A stretch of 38,831 nt of DNA. Source: Alphaproteobacteria bacterium (GTDB taxonomy: Bacteria; Pseudomonadota; Alphaproteobacteria; ATCC43930; CGMCC-115725). The first letter of the stretch is position 1; every line of letters begins with the position of its first letter. The stretch lies in assembly GCA_030041385.1 (NCBI GenBank), contig JASHNY010000128.1, positions 1 through 38,831 of the forward strand. The letters are read 5' to 3'. The notes beneath the pieces were generated by a model, which worked only from the letters and a program-made list of their open reading frames with translations, was not told the origin of the DNA and did not search any database. A program made the translations under genes and the position numbers. Positions 17,087-25,956 of this stretch are shown here, piece after piece.

Positions 17087-18135
17087 AGGTGATCGACCAC
17101 GCCGAGCTCAGCCGCCTCGTCGAACGCGTCTTCGCCGCCGCCGGCAGCGCCCCCGAGGAAGCCGAGATCGTTGCCGGCCACCTCGTCGAGGCCAATCTGC
17201 GCGGCCATGACAGCCACGGCATCGGCCTCATCGCCAACTACCTGCGCAATCTCGCCGGCGGCAAGGCGACGGCCAACGAGAAGGGGCATGTCGTCAGCGA
17301 TTCGGGCTCGATGATCGTTTACGACGGCGCCCGCGGCTGGGGCCAGATCGTCGCGCGCGAGGCCACCTTGCTCGGCATCGCCAAGGCCAAGGAGACCGGC
17401 GTCGCCGTCGTCGCCTTGCGCAACGCCCATCACATCGGCCGGGTCGGCACCTATGGCGAGATGTGCGCGGCGGCGGGCCTCGTTTCGATCTCGTTCGTCA
17501 ACATCACCGATCAGCGCCCGGCGGTGGCGCCGTGGCGCGGCCGCGACGCGCGCTTCGGCACCAATCCGGTGACCGTGGCGATCCCGGGTCCGACGCCGGA
17601 TCGGCCGATCATCGCCGACATGGCGACGAGCCGGATCGCGATGGGCAAGGTGCGGGTCGCCCGCAACAAGGGCGAAAAGATCGCGCCCGGCACGTTGCTC
17701 GATGCCGAGGGTCAGCCGGCCACCGATCCCAACGTGATGTACCGGCGGCCGCGCGGCGCCCTGTTGACCTTTGCCGAGCACAAGGGCTACGCGCTCGCCT
17801 TCATCTGCGAGATCCTGGCCGGCGCGGTGACCGGCAGCGGCACGATGCGGCCGGAGCGCCAGGACGCCGAATCGGTAACCAACGGCATGCTGCTCGTGGT
17901 CATCGACCCGGCGCGCCTCGCCGAGCCCGGGTGGCTCAACGACGAGATCCGGGCGATGACCGACTACGTCACCGCTTCGCCGCCGCGCCAGGCCGGCGAG
18001 CCGGTGCTGATCCCGGGCGACCCCGAGCGGCTGATGCGGGCGCGGCGCATCGCCGAGGGCGTGCCGATCGACGACGAGACCTGGCGCGAATTCGCGGTCG
18101 CGGCGCGCGGCGTCAACGTGCTGGTCGAGGCCTAG
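17083..18135 (+). CDS. Ldh2-type malate/L-lactate dehydrogenase family oxidoreductase
   Basis: The 350-residue product belongs to the YlbC/Ldh2 NAD(P)-dependent oxidoreductases, unrelated to classical Rossmann LDH. Signatures are ANLRGHDSHGIGLI (residues about 39-52, catalytic His), RNAHHIGRVGTYGE, a FGTNPVTVAIPG nucleotide-site segment, DMATSRIAMGKV and KGYALAFICEILAGAVTGSG. Family members reduce 2-oxoacids such as oxaloacetate, 2-oxoglutarate, ureidoglycolate or sulfopyruvate; the substrate is not predictable here. An AGGAGG site lies near 17067-17073, and the ATG overlaps the pheA stop by 4 bases. Coupling to pheA raises the possibility of an aryl or keto-acid substrate, but this is inference. 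Confidence 0.88.
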   Translation: MKVIDHAELSRLVERVFAAAGSAPEEAEIVAGHLVEANLRGHDSHGIGLIANYLRNLAGGKATANEKGHVVSDSGSMIVYDGARGWGQIVAREATLLGIAKAKETGVAVVALRNAHHIGRVGTYGEMCAAAGLVSISFVNITDQRPAVAPWRGRDARFGTNPVTVAIPGPTPDRPIIADMATSRIAMGKVRVARNKGEKIAPGTLLDAEGQPATDPNVMYRRPRGALLTFAEHKGYALAFICEILAGAVTGSGTMRPERQDAESVTNGMLLVVIDPARLAEPGWLNDEIRAMTDYVTASPPRQAGEPVLIPGDPERLMRARRIAEGVPIDDETWREFAVAARGVNVLVEA

Positions 18136-18137
18136 GT

Positions 18138-18566
18138 TTGACGGCTGCAAGACGGGCCGCGGCGGCAATATTGCTTGCCGGCACGCTGGGACTCGGCTCG
18201 TGCAGCCGCCCGCCGAAGCCGCCGCCGCCCGGCCCGAACGGCAGCTTCCTGCCATTGCGGACCGGGCATTGGGCCGGGATCATGGGAACCTGGCGGATCG
18301 ATTTCTTCGTCGACCGGGTTTTGCCGGACCGGGTGGCGATCCACCTCGTCGGCGGCTCGATCGACCCCAACGCGCACAACACGCCCGGCAACCCGGTGTC
18401 GTTCACCGACCGCCCGACGACCTGCCCCATCGACACCGGCGGACTGTCGTTCGATTGCCTCAGATACAAGGGCATGCATGTCGATAACGGCTTTCTGTGC
18501 GGCACCTACATTCTGTATGGAGAGTCCCGGCACATCTGCTTCGAGCCGATCGCATCGCGGGCGTAG
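18138..18566 (+). CDS. Small predicted lipoprotein of unknown function
   Basis: The 142-residue product starts with TTG at 18138, two bases after the dehydrogenase stop, with GAGG/TAGG upstream. A signal peptide (TAARRAAAAILLAGTLGLGS) ends in the lipobox LGSC at residues about 19-22, so it should be lipidated and anchored in a membrane. A proline-rich linker PPKPPPPGPNGSF follows, then a compact domain containing GIMGTWRIDFFVDRVLPDRV, TTCPIDTGGLSFDCLRYKG, GFLCGTYILYGESRHICFE. Four cysteines in the mature domain could form two disulfides. I do not recognise a family. No ATG fits the frame near the signal peptide, so TTG is the best start. Confidence 0.7.
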   Translation: MTAARRAAAAILLAGTLGLGSCSRPPKPPPPGPNGSFLPLRTGHWAGIMGTWRIDFFVDRVLPDRVAIHLVGGSIDPNAHNTPGNPVSFTDRPTTCPIDTGGLSFDCLRYKGMHVDNGFLCGTYILYGESRHICFEPIASRA

Positions 18567-18569
18567 CCC

Positions 18570-20315
18570 TCAATCGCCGAGCGCCGCGCCGCTCGGCCGG
18601 CGCGCGTCGCTGGCGCCGTAAAGCCGGCGCGGCGGGCCGGGATCGACGGCGATCAATTCGACCGCGCCCCACGGCTTCTCCGCCTTGAGGCGGTAGCCCA
18701 TTCCCGCCAGCGCGCCCTGCGTCGCCGGCGACAGGCCGCCCGCCTCGTAGAACAGCGTGTCGGGCAGGAACTGGTGGTGGAAGCGCGGTGCGTCCACCGC
18801 GGCCGCCGGGGCCATGCCGTAATCGATCATGTCGACCAGGGTTTCGAGCACGGCGGTGGTGATGCGCGGCCCGCCGGGGCTGCCGAGGACGAGGCGCAAC
18901 CGGCCGTCCTTGGTCACGATCGTCGGCGTCATCGACGACAGCGGCCGCTTGCCGGGCGCGATCGCGTTGGCGGCGCCTTGGACCAGGCCGAACATGTTGG
19001 GGGTGCCCGGCTTCGCCGCGAAATCGTCCATCTCGTCGTTGAGCAGAAACCCGGTGCCCGGTGCCACCACGTTGGCGCCGAAATAGCCGTTGATCGTATA
19101 GGTCACGGCGACGGCATTGCCGGCCGCATCGACCACCGAATAGTGGGTGGTGTCGGACCCCTCCCGCGTGGTGAGCGCCGGCCCGAGCGCCGCCGAGGGC
19201 GTTGCCTTGTCCGGTGCGACCGCGGCGCGGATCGCTGCCGCATAGCCCGGCGACAGCAGCCGGCCGAGCGGGTTGGCGACAAAGGCCGGGTCGCCGAGCA
19301 CGGCGTTGCGGTCGCGATAGGCATAGCGCATCGCCTCGGCCAGCAGGTGAACCTCGCGCGCCGAGCCGAAACCCGATTCGGCCAGGTTCCAGCCAGCGAG
19401 CACGTTCAGCATCTCGCACAGCACCGCCCCGCCCGAACTCGGCGGCGGCGCCGACAGGATGCGGTAGCCGCGATAGGCGCAGGCGAGCGGCGCGGTTTCC
19501 TCCACCGTGTACCGGGCGAAATCCGCCGTGGTCAGAATGCCGCCTCGGGCGGCGGAGGCCGCCGCCACCCGCGCCGCAATCGGGCCGCGATAGAACGCGC
19601 CGGGTCCCTGCTCGGCAATCAAGGCCAGCGTCGCCGCCAGATCGGGCTGGATGAGCCGGTCGCCGGATTGCAGCGGAGAGCCGTCCGGCCGCAGGAAGAT
19701 CCGGGCGGCTTCCGGGTCGCGGGCAAGACGGTCGGCCTTGGCGGCGAATGCCGCGGCATCGGCGCGGCCGAGCACGAACCCGGCGCGCGCCAGCGCAATC
19801 GCCGGCGCCATGACCCGCGCCCGCGGCAGCGTGCCGTACTCGCGCAAGGCCCGGTCGAGCCCCATCACCGTCCCCGGCACCGCAACGGCAAGATAGCCAT
19901 AGCGGCTGGCGTCGCGGATCGGGTTGCCGGCGGCGTCGAGATACATGCCGGGACGCGACGCTGCCGGCGCCGTCTCCCGGAAATCGATGACGCTGGCGCG
20001 CCCGTCGGCGCGACGGATCGCCATGAAGCCGCCGCCGCCGATATTGCCGCAGCACGGGTCGACGACGGCCAGGGCATAGCCGATGGCGACCGCGGCATCG
20101 ACGGCATTGCCGCCGGCCTTGAGGATGGCGAGGCCGGCCGCGCTCGCCTGCCGCTGCGCCGACACGACCATCGCATGCCCGGCTTCGACCGCCTTCGCCG
20201 GCGCCGCATACGGTGCGCCGGGCATCGCCGCGGCCGCAATCACCACAGCCAAGCTGACGCGCCTAAACCTGCCGAAACGCAGGATATTTATGGTTAACAG
20301 ATTCGCGCGGCCCAT
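18570..20315 (-). CDS. ggt: Gamma-glutamyltranspeptidase (glutathione hydrolase)
   Basis: This periplasmic N-terminal-nucleophile hydrolase cleaves the gamma-glutamyl bond of glutathione. The 581-residue proenzyme has a signal peptide ending near MPGAPYAAPA, the VDPCCGNIGGGGFM loop, Arg113 in DFRETAP (alpha-carboxylate contact), PPPSSGGAVL, and the autoprocessing site GSDTTHYSVVD with nucleophile Thr389, then GFLLNDEMDDF and PLSSMTPTIV oxyanion-loop residues. The start is uncertain: ATG at 20315 has GGAATG about 9 bases upstream, while in-frame ATGs at 20330 and 20369 lack a clear site. It converges with the lipoprotein gene (3-base gap) and diverges from the polysaccharide cluster. Confidence 0.92.
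   Translation of the reverse strand: MGRANLLTINILRFGRFRRVSLAVVIAAAAMPGAPYAAPAKAVEAGHAMVVSAQRQASAAGLAILKAGGNAVDAAVAIGYALAVVDPCCGNIGGGGFMAIRRADGRASVIDFRETAPAASRPGMYLDAAGNPIRDASRYGYLAVAVPGTVMGLDRALREYGTLPRARVMAPAIALARAGFVLGRADAAAFAAKADRLARDPEAARIFLRPDGSPLQSGDRLIQPDLAATLALIAEQGPGAFYRGPIAARVAAASAARGGILTTADFARYTVEETAPLACAYRGYRILSAPPPSSGGAVLCEMLNVLAGWNLAESGFGSAREVHLLAEAMRYAYRDRNAVLGDPAFVANPLGRLLSPGYAAAIRAAVAPDKATPSAALGPALTTREGSDTTHYSVVDAAGNAVAVTYTINGYFGANVVAPGTGFLLNDEMDDFAAKPGTPNMFGLVQGAANAIAPGKRPLSSMTPTIVTKDGRLRLVLGSPGGPRITTAVLETLVDMIDYGMAPAAAVDAPRFHHQFLPDTLFYEAGGLSPATQGALAGMGYRLKAEKPWGAVELIAVDPGPPRRLYGASDARRPSGAALGD
20290..20297 (-). promoter_or_regulatory. CtrA-like half site near the ggt start
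   Basis: Minus-strand TTAACCAT matches the CtrA half-site motif. It falls at codons 7-9 of ggt with the start chosen here, so it may reflect codons rather than regulation; it would be upstream only if translation began further inside. Confidence 0.3.
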
Positions 20316-20361
20316 AATCAAGCATTCCATTTTCGATGGATTAGTCAGTATTCGAGAGTAT

Positions 20362-20376
20362 TTAACCATGAATTAT
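20362..20376 (+). promoter_or_regulatory. CtrA-like binding site in the ggt/sugar-transferase intergenic region
   Basis: TTAACCATGAATTAT matches TTAA-N7-TTAA with one mismatch and contains the full TTAACCAT half-site. It lies in a clearly AT-richer stretch (about 20281-20400) between the divergent ggt gene and the first gene of the polysaccharide plus arm, in plus orientation. CtrA as the binding factor is inference from the motif. Confidence 0.5.
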
Positions 20377-20576
20377 GCTGCAATTTGTCTGGTTGTGTAC
20401 CTAGTTTCGCCGCGGGCTTAAGGCGCGCCGCGATCTGCCTGACACAGTCGCGGCAACCCCGAGTTTCCGCCGGAACAACCAGCGCGTCGAGTACCGAATC
20501 CTCGATGGCTCGTATCGACCCAGCACCTCGCGGCCGCTCCGAACCCCAGCGAGTTTCCGCGCAAGGCCTCTTCCCG

Positions 20577-22232
20577 ATGACTGCTCCCGCCGCCGATCCC
20601 GTCACGCTCACCGGCGCGGTCGCGCCGGGCATGTACGACCCGACCCCGCCGGAGGGCAGACGCGACGCGTTCGCCTCGCCGCGTGAGCACCGCGGCGACA
20701 AGCCGGCCGCACCCCCGCCGCTCGAGCCGAGTCGCGAGCGCCAGCCCCAGAACCGCGTCGTCGCCCCGGTTACGTTGCAGGCGGCCGCGGCAATCGGCCA
20801 AGCCGGGCCCGAACGCCGCCGGGTCAACCCCCGCGCCATCGCCTGGGCCATGCGCCTTGCCGACGCGGCGGCGGCGATCGCCACCGGCGGCGCGGCCTAT
20901 TGGGCACAGCCGCAATTTCATCGCCTGCCGGGGCCGGCGCCCGCCCTGATCGGTTTGGCGATCCTGATACTGGCATTGCGTTCGTCGACGGCCGAGACAT
21001 TGCTGGTGCGCGAGGCGCTTCGCCAGACACGCGCGCGCTTCGCCGGGGAGGCCGCGCTGCGGCTGTTGATGCCGTTCGCGCTCGCCCTGGCAGCCGTCAT
21101 CGCGCTGCCGACCGCGAGCGGCGGCGCCAAGGCACCGCTCGTTCGCTGGCTCGCGCTGTGGGCTTTTGGCGCGGCCGGCGGAATGGTTTTCGCCCGCCTC
21201 ATCGCGGCCGGGCTGATCGCGCGCTGGCACCGCCAGGGAAGGCTGAAGCAGGCCGTGGCGATCTTCGGCACCGGCGACCTCGCCGAGCGCCTGCTCGAGC
21301 GGCTGCAGGATGCTTGCGCCGAGTGGATCGAGCTGGTCGGCGTGTTCGACGACCGGCGCCGCGGCGGCACCGGCCGTCTGCACGCCCTGATCCGCGGCAC
21401 CGCCGGCGACCTGATCGAATTGTCGCGCCAGCGCCTGATCGACCGGGTCATCGTCGCGTTGCCGCATTCGGCCGAAAAGCGCCTGCTCGAAGTGTTGCGC
21501 AAACTGCACCAGATGCCGGTCGAGATCAGCCTCGCCCCCGACATGGTGGGGTTCAGCGTCGCCGGCAGGGATTCGGCGGAATTCGGCGGATTGCCGCTGA
21601 TCGACGTCTACGGGCGCCCGCTCAGCTTCGGCCAGAGCCTGGCGAAGAGCGTGTTCGATGCCGTGGTCGCGGCGCTGGCGCTGATTGCGGCCGCACCGCT
21701 GATGGCGGCGATAGCGCTGGCGATCAAGCTGGACAGCAAGGGGCCGGTATTGTTCCGCCAGAACCGGCTCGGCTTCGGCGACCGGGTGATCCGCGTCTAC
21801 AAGTTCCGCACGATGTACGCCGACGCACCGCACCAGAACGGCGAGCGCCAATCGAGCCGCGACGACCCGCGAATCACCCGGGTCGGCCGCTTCCTGCGCA
21901 AGTGGAGCCTTGACGAATTGCCGCAGCTGCTCAACGTGCTGCGGGGCGAAATGTCGCTGGTCGGGCCGCGGCCGCATGCGGTGGCGATGCGCGTCGAACA
22001 CCGGCGCAACGAAGACATCGTGCCCGATTACGCCCTGCGTCATCATGTCAAGCCCGGCATTACCGGCTGGGCGCAAGTCAACGGCCATAACGGGCCGGTC
22101 GACACCGAGGAAGCGTTGCGGGCACGGGTCGCACATGACCTCGACTACATCAACAACTGGTCGCTGTGGTTCGACATCCGCAGCCTGATATTGACCATCA
22201 AGGTCTTCGTTTGTCAGCGCAGCGCGTTTTAG
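20577..22232 (+). CDS. Polyprenyl-phosphate hexose-1-phosphate transferase (WcaJ-like)
   Basis: This enzyme starts polysaccharide assembly by transferring a sugar phosphate, typically glucose-1-P, to undecaprenyl phosphate at the inner membrane. The 551-residue protein has a disordered Pro-rich N-terminus (to about residue 80), four membrane helices, a CoA-binding-like Rossmann domain ([17 protein letters not shown] and on), then a membrane hairpin [20 protein letters not shown] and the catalytic bacterial sugar transferase domain with [23 protein letters not shown] (444-450), SLVGPRP and [12 protein letters not shown]. The ATG at 20577 has AAGG 10 bases upstream; an in-frame ATG at 20505 and a GTG at 20385 are possible. 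It is first in the plus arm. Confidence 0.9.
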   Translation: MTAPAADPVTLTGAVAPGMYDPTPPEGRRDAFASPREHRGDKPAAPPPLEPSRERQPQNRVVAPVTLQAAAAIGQAGPERRRVNPRAIAWAMRLADAAAAIATGGAAYWAQPQFHRLPGPAPALIGLAILILALRSSTAETLLVREALRQTRARFAGEAALRLLMPFALALAAVIALPTASGGAKAPLVRWLALWAFGAAGGMVFARLIAAGLIARWHRQGRLKQAVAIFGTGDLAERLLERLQDACAEWIELVGVFDDRRRGGTGRLHALIRGTAGDLIELSRQRLIDRVIVALPHSAEKRLLEVLRKLHQMPVEISLAPDMVGFSVAGRDSAEFGGLPLIDVYGRPLSFGQSLAKSVFDAVVAALALIAAAPLMAAIALAIKLDSKGPVLFRQNRLGFGDRVIRVYKFRTMYADAPHQNGERQSSRDDPRITRVGRFLRKWSLDELPQLLNVLRGEMSLVGPRPHAVAMRVEHRRNEDIVPDYALRHHVKPGITGWAQVNGHNGPVDTEEALRARVAHDLDYINNWSLWFDIRSLILTIKVFVCQRSAF

Positions 22233-22347
22233 ACCGGGCCCTCGGGCACAATCGCCGCGCGATCCCGTCGCACCGGCTTGCGGCCGATACGCGAGTTCGG
22301 CGATATTCCGGCGGTCGGCGTTCGCGGCGCGGAGATGGGGGGCGCGC

Positions 22348-23034
22348 GTGAGACTGGCGCGGATTGTCGCGATCGCGGTGCTCTTGGCCGGCGTTGTCGC
22401 CGCCTGCACGCCGTCGGCGCCCAATGTCGCCGGCCCGGGCGTCTATCCCGGCGGCGTGCCGCTGACCGCGGAGCACACGCTGGCGCCCGGCGACGAGATC
22501 GAGGTGCGCTTTCCCTATTATCCCGACCTCAACGACCGGGTCGTCGTCGGCCCCGACGGGCGCCTGTCGTTGCAGCTTGTCAACACCGTGGCGGTCGGCG
22601 GGCTCACCGTCGGTGCGGCGACCAAGCGGCTCAACCAGCGCTACGCCCAGGTCATCAGAAACCCCGACCTGAGCGTCACCGTGCGCAGCTATGCACCTGA
22701 AGAGGTTTATGTCGACGGCTGGGTCAACACCCCCGGGATCGTCCGCAGCGATGTGCCGCTGACCGTGTCGCGAGCGCTGGCCCAGGCCGGCGGGGTCAAG
22801 ACCGGCGCCAAGACCGGCGACATCCTGCTGCTGCGGCGCAGCCCCGACGGCAAGATTTATTACTACAAGGTAGATTTGGGAAATTACGGCGGGGCTGGCC
22901 CGGCCGCGGAAGACCCGATGCTTAAATCTTATGATGTTGTTTACGTTCCGCAGACTATCTTCGCCTCGTTCTCCGACTTCCTCGCCTCTTACGTCAAGAA
23001 CCTGCCGTTCTATTTGAACTATCCGATCCAATAG
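22348..23034 (+). CDS. Polysaccharide export outer-membrane lipoprotein (Wza/GumB-like)
   Basis: The 228-residue product has a signal peptide with lipobox VAAC (Cys20), a Poly_export domain starting HTLAPGDEIEVRFPYYPDLN with GPDGRLSLQLVNTVAVGGLT, and one SLBB domain (EEVYVDGWVNTPGIV through AGGVKTGAKTGDILLLRR). It is short relative to Wza and closer in size to GumB, which lacks the long C-terminal amphipathic helix; here the end is DFLASYVKNLPFYLNYPI, possibly a shortened version of that helix. It would form the export channel across the periplasm and outer membrane. The GTG at 22348 has a GGAG...GGGGGG purine tract upstream. GumC-like gene follows after 43 bases. Confidence 0.9.
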   Translation: MRLARIVAIAVLLAGVVAACTPSAPNVAGPGVYPGGVPLTAEHTLAPGDEIEVRFPYYPDLNDRVVVGPDGRLSLQLVNTVAVGGLTVGAATKRLNQRYAQVIRNPDLSVTVRSYAPEEVYVDGWVNTPGIVRSDVPLTVSRALAQAGGVKTGAKTGDILLLRRSPDGKIYYYKVDLGNYGGAGPAAEDPMLKSYDVVYVPQTIFASFSDFLASYVKNLPFYLNYPIQ

Positions 23035-23077
23035 GCGCCCGGCGCGAACCGCCGCGCCTTCGCACCGGGACGATCTG

Positions 23078-24517
23078 ATGGCCGCCAACCCCTACGACCT
23101 GACGACCCGCGAGCTCTTGAGCATCCTGTTCAAAGAGTGGCGCAAATTGGCCGGCGCCTTTTTCGGACTGGCCTTTCTCGTCACCGCCGCCTCGTACCTG
23201 CTGACCCCGTATTACGAGGCCACCGGCCGCATCCTGGTCAAAACCGGGCGCGAGTTCCAGGTCCGCTCCGACCCGAACCAGCCGGTCGCCTCGGTTCCGT
23301 CGGTGACCAAACAGGAGATCGTCAACTCCGAAATCCAGATCCTGACGAGCCGCGACCTCGTCGCGGGGGTCATCAACAAGATCGGCGCCGGCCGCCTGTA
23401 TCCCGCGCACGGCTGGTTCGGCAGCGGCCCGACGGTGGACGCGGCGGTGCGCCGTTTCTACGGCGATTTCAAGGTCGCACCGGTTGCCGATTCGGACGTG
23501 ATCGACATCAGCTATCGCAACCCCGACCGCGACATGGCGGTGCGCGCACTGAACCTTGTCGTTGCGCTCTACGAGCAGAAGCACGCCGAGATGTTCAGCG
23601 ACCCGCAGTACAAATTCCTGCAGCAGCAGGCCAAGGAATACGAAGCCCGGCTCAACACCCAGGTGGCGGAGATCGCGCAGCTCAAATCCTCGCAGTCGCT
23701 GTTCGACGTGGAAACGCAGCGCGCCAAGCTGCTCGACGACCGGGCTTCGGTAGGCAGCATCCTCGAACAGTTGAAGAGCCAGTCGATCGACGCTCACCAG
23801 CGGATCGATTTTCTGCGCAATCGCCTGAAATCCACGCCGGCCCTGATCCCGGCCGGGGTCACCACGTCGGATATGGTCGAACAGGCCAAGGACCGGCTGC
23901 TCGACCTTCAGGTTAAGGCGCAGCAATTGCGCCAGCGCTATGTCGGTGACGTAAAGCCGCTGCGCGACGCCGAGCAGGAGATGGCGCGGCTGAAGGAATT
24001 CATCGCCCGGCCGAACCCGATCAAGCAAAAGCAGTGGTCGCAGCGCAACGCCGCCTATGACGACATGGTCGTCGCATTGAACCGTGCGCTCGCCGACGCG
24101 GCGCCGCTCGACCAGCAGATCGCCTTGCGCACGCAGCAGGCCAAGGCGATCGATGCGCGGCTGCAAACCCTGGTCCAGGGCGCGCGCGAGCTCGACGATC
24201 TCGACCGCGAACGGCGCGAGCTCGAAGAGCTGGCCCACACCTATCGCACGCGCTACGAGGAAGCGCGCATGAACGAGGACCTCGACCGCGAGAAGGTGGT
24301 CAGCGTCAGCGTGTTGCAGCAGCCCGATGCGCCGTTGCGCCCGAGCGGGCCGAAGCACCTGCCGTTCGCTTTCGCCGGAATCCTGATCGGGGTGGTCGGC
24401 GCGTCGGGCATCCTCCTATACCTGCTCGTCTTCCGCGAAACCTTGATCACGGTCGAGAGCGTCGAGCGGCTGCTCGGCCTGCCGGTGCTGGCCTCGGTGC
24501 CGTCGCATCCGGGATAG
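23078..24517 (+). CDS. Polysaccharide copolymerase / chain-length protein (GumC/Wzz-like)
   Basis: The 479-residue inner-membrane protein has one membrane helix at residues about 24-42, a periplasmic Wzz domain (TPYYEATGRILVKTGREF; NSEIQILTSRDLVAGVI), a long alpha-helical coiled-coil hairpin rich in Gln, Arg and Glu (about 170-415), a GNVR-like VSVLQQPDAPLRPSGPKHLP segment, and a second helix FAFAGILIGVVGASGILLYL. It ends shortly afterwards with no kinase domain, so the tyrosine-kinase part is missing or separate; a CpsD-like protein is encoded at 35561-36307. It would set chain length and bridge polymerase to Wza-like channel. Confidence 0.9.
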   Translation: MAANPYDLTTRELLSILFKEWRKLAGAFFGLAFLVTAASYLLTPYYEATGRILVKTGREFQVRSDPNQPVASVPSVTKQEIVNSEIQILTSRDLVAGVINKIGAGRLYPAHGWFGSGPTVDAAVRRFYGDFKVAPVADSDVIDISYRNPDRDMAVRALNLVVALYEQKHAEMFSDPQYKFLQQQAKEYEARLNTQVAEIAQLKSSQSLFDVETQRAKLLDDRASVGSILEQLKSQSIDAHQRIDFLRNRLKSTPALIPAGVTTSDMVEQAKDRLLDLQVKAQQLRQRYVGDVKPLRDAEQEMARLKEFIARPNPIKQKQWSQRNAAYDDMVVALNRALADAAPLDQQIALRTQQAKAIDARLQTLVQGARELDDLDRERRELEELAHTYRTRYEEARMNEDLDREKVVSVSVLQQPDAPLRPSGPKHLPFAFAGILIGVVGASGILLYLLVFRETLITVESVERLLGLPVLASVPSHPG

Positions 24518-24658
24518 GTGCGTCTTCGCGATCTTGCGGCGCGGCTCAACCGCTCCTTAACCCTCGCCGACGCACTATCGGCGCGCCCTGTCCGTTCGTG
24601 GCGCGACGCGGCGCGATGCGCCGCCGCCCGCCTGCGGTCGTCGCCAAAAGGCGCCGCC

Positions 24659-25930
24659 ATGCCGTCTGCCCTGCCCCGCCGCCGCGTGCTCTATGTGCTG
24701 CAGAACCTGCCGGTACCGTTCGACCGGCGAGCCTGGCTGCAGGCGACGACGCTGGCCGCGAACGGCTACGAGGTCAGCGTGGTCTGCCCCAAGGCGCGCG
24801 GCTTCAACCGCTCGTACGAGCGGCTCGAAGACGTCGATGTCTACCGCTACTGGCTGCCGGTCGAGGCCCAGGGCAAGCTCGCCTTCATCGTCGAGTTCCT
24901 GTGGTGCTTCACCGCGACCCTGCTGCTGTCTTTGCGCATCGCCGCCTTCGGCCGCGGCTTCGATATCCTGCATGTTTGCAACCCGCCGGAAATCTACTGG
25001 CCGCTTGCCTGGTTGTGGCGCCTGTTCGGCAAGAGCTTCATCTTCGACCATCGCGACCTGTCGCCCGAACTCGCCGAGGCCAAGTTCGGCCGCAGTGACG
25101 GAATCCTGATGAGGGGTCTCCTGTTGCTCGAACGCGAGACGTTCCGCGCCGCGCAGGTCGTCATCGCCACCAACGAGAGCTACAAGCGGATTGCCGTCGG
25201 GCGCGGGCGAAAGCGGCCGGAAGACGTATTCATCGTGCGTTCGGCGCCGGCTCTGTCGCGCTTCCGCGTCTACGAGCCCGACCCGGCATACAAGCGCGGC
25301 AAGCCTCACCTCGTTCTCTATCTGGGCGAGATCTGCCAGCAGGACGGCGTCGAGTATCTGGTGCGCGCGGTCAAGGCGTTGCGCGACCGGCTTGGCCGCA
25401 ATGATTTCCACTGCATCCTCGTTGGCGGCGGGCCGCACCAGCCGGCAGTCGTCGCCGCGGCCGCGGCCGAGGGGGTTGCCGGGCTGTGCACGTTTACCGG
25501 CACAATCAGCGACGACGAGAAATTGTGCCGCATCCTCTCCTCAGCCGATGTCGCCATCGAGCCGGTGCCGAAAAACGGCTGGTCCGACCGCAGCACGGCC
25601 AACAAGATCGTCGAGTACATGTTTTTCGGCCTGCCGATCGTGTCGTCGGACCTGACCGAGGCGCGCGTCTCGGCCGGAGCGGCGGCGGTCTACGTGGATC
25701 CCGGCGACGCCGCGGCGCTGGCGGACGGGATTGCGGCCCTGCTCGACGATCCGGCACGCCGCCGCGAGATGGGCGAACACGGCCGCCGGCGCCTCCACGG
25801 GGAACTCGCCTTCGAATATTCCGTGCCGCCTCTGCTCGCCGCCTATGACGCGGCCTGGGCGCGCTGTCGGCGCGGCCGCAATACGGCGGCGCCGTCCTAT
25901 CGCCCGGGTGCGGCCAAGCAACCCGGGTAG
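24659..25930 (+). CDS. Family 4 glycosyltransferase
   Basis: The 423-residue GT-B enzyme has an N-terminal acceptor domain (RRVLYVLQNLPVPFDRRAWL, then ANGYEVSVVCPKARG) and a hydrophobic segment near residues 78-98 that may dip into the membrane. The nucleotide-sugar domain has VLYLGEICQQDGVEYLVRA, ILVGGGPHQ, and NKIVEYMFFGLPIVSSDL, the GT4 donor-site region. It would add a sugar to the lipid-linked repeat unit; donor and linkage are unknown. The ATG at 24659 has AAAAGG 8 bases upstream. An in-frame GTG at 24518 directly after the previous stop would add an Arg/Ala-rich tail and is less likely. Confidence 0.9.
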   Translation: MPSALPRRRVLYVLQNLPVPFDRRAWLQATTLAANGYEVSVVCPKARGFNRSYERLEDVDVYRYWLPVEAQGKLAFIVEFLWCFTATLLLSLRIAAFGRGFDILHVCNPPEIYWPLAWLWRLFGKSFIFDHRDLSPELAEAKFGRSDGILMRGLLLLERETFRAAQVVIATNESYKRIAVGRGRKRPEDVFIVRSAPALSRFRVYEPDPAYKRGKPHLVLYLGEICQQDGVEYLVRAVKALRDRLGRNDFHCILVGGGPHQPAVVAAAAAEGVAGLCTFTGTISDDEKLCRILSSADVAIEPVPKNGWSDRSTANKIVEYMFFGLPIVSSDLTEARVSAGAAAVYVDPGDAAALADGIAALLDDPARRREMGEHGRRRLHGELAFEYSVPPLLAAYDAAWARCRRGRNTAAPSYRPGAAKQPG

Positions 25931-25956
25931 GCCGGCGCCGCAAGGACAACGGTCGG

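Noticed and set aside
24518-24658. GTG start directly after the GumC-like stop as the start of the first GT4 gene.
   Set aside because: It would add 47 Arg/Ala-rich residues before the usual GT4 start; the ATG at 24659 has AAAAGG at good spacing.
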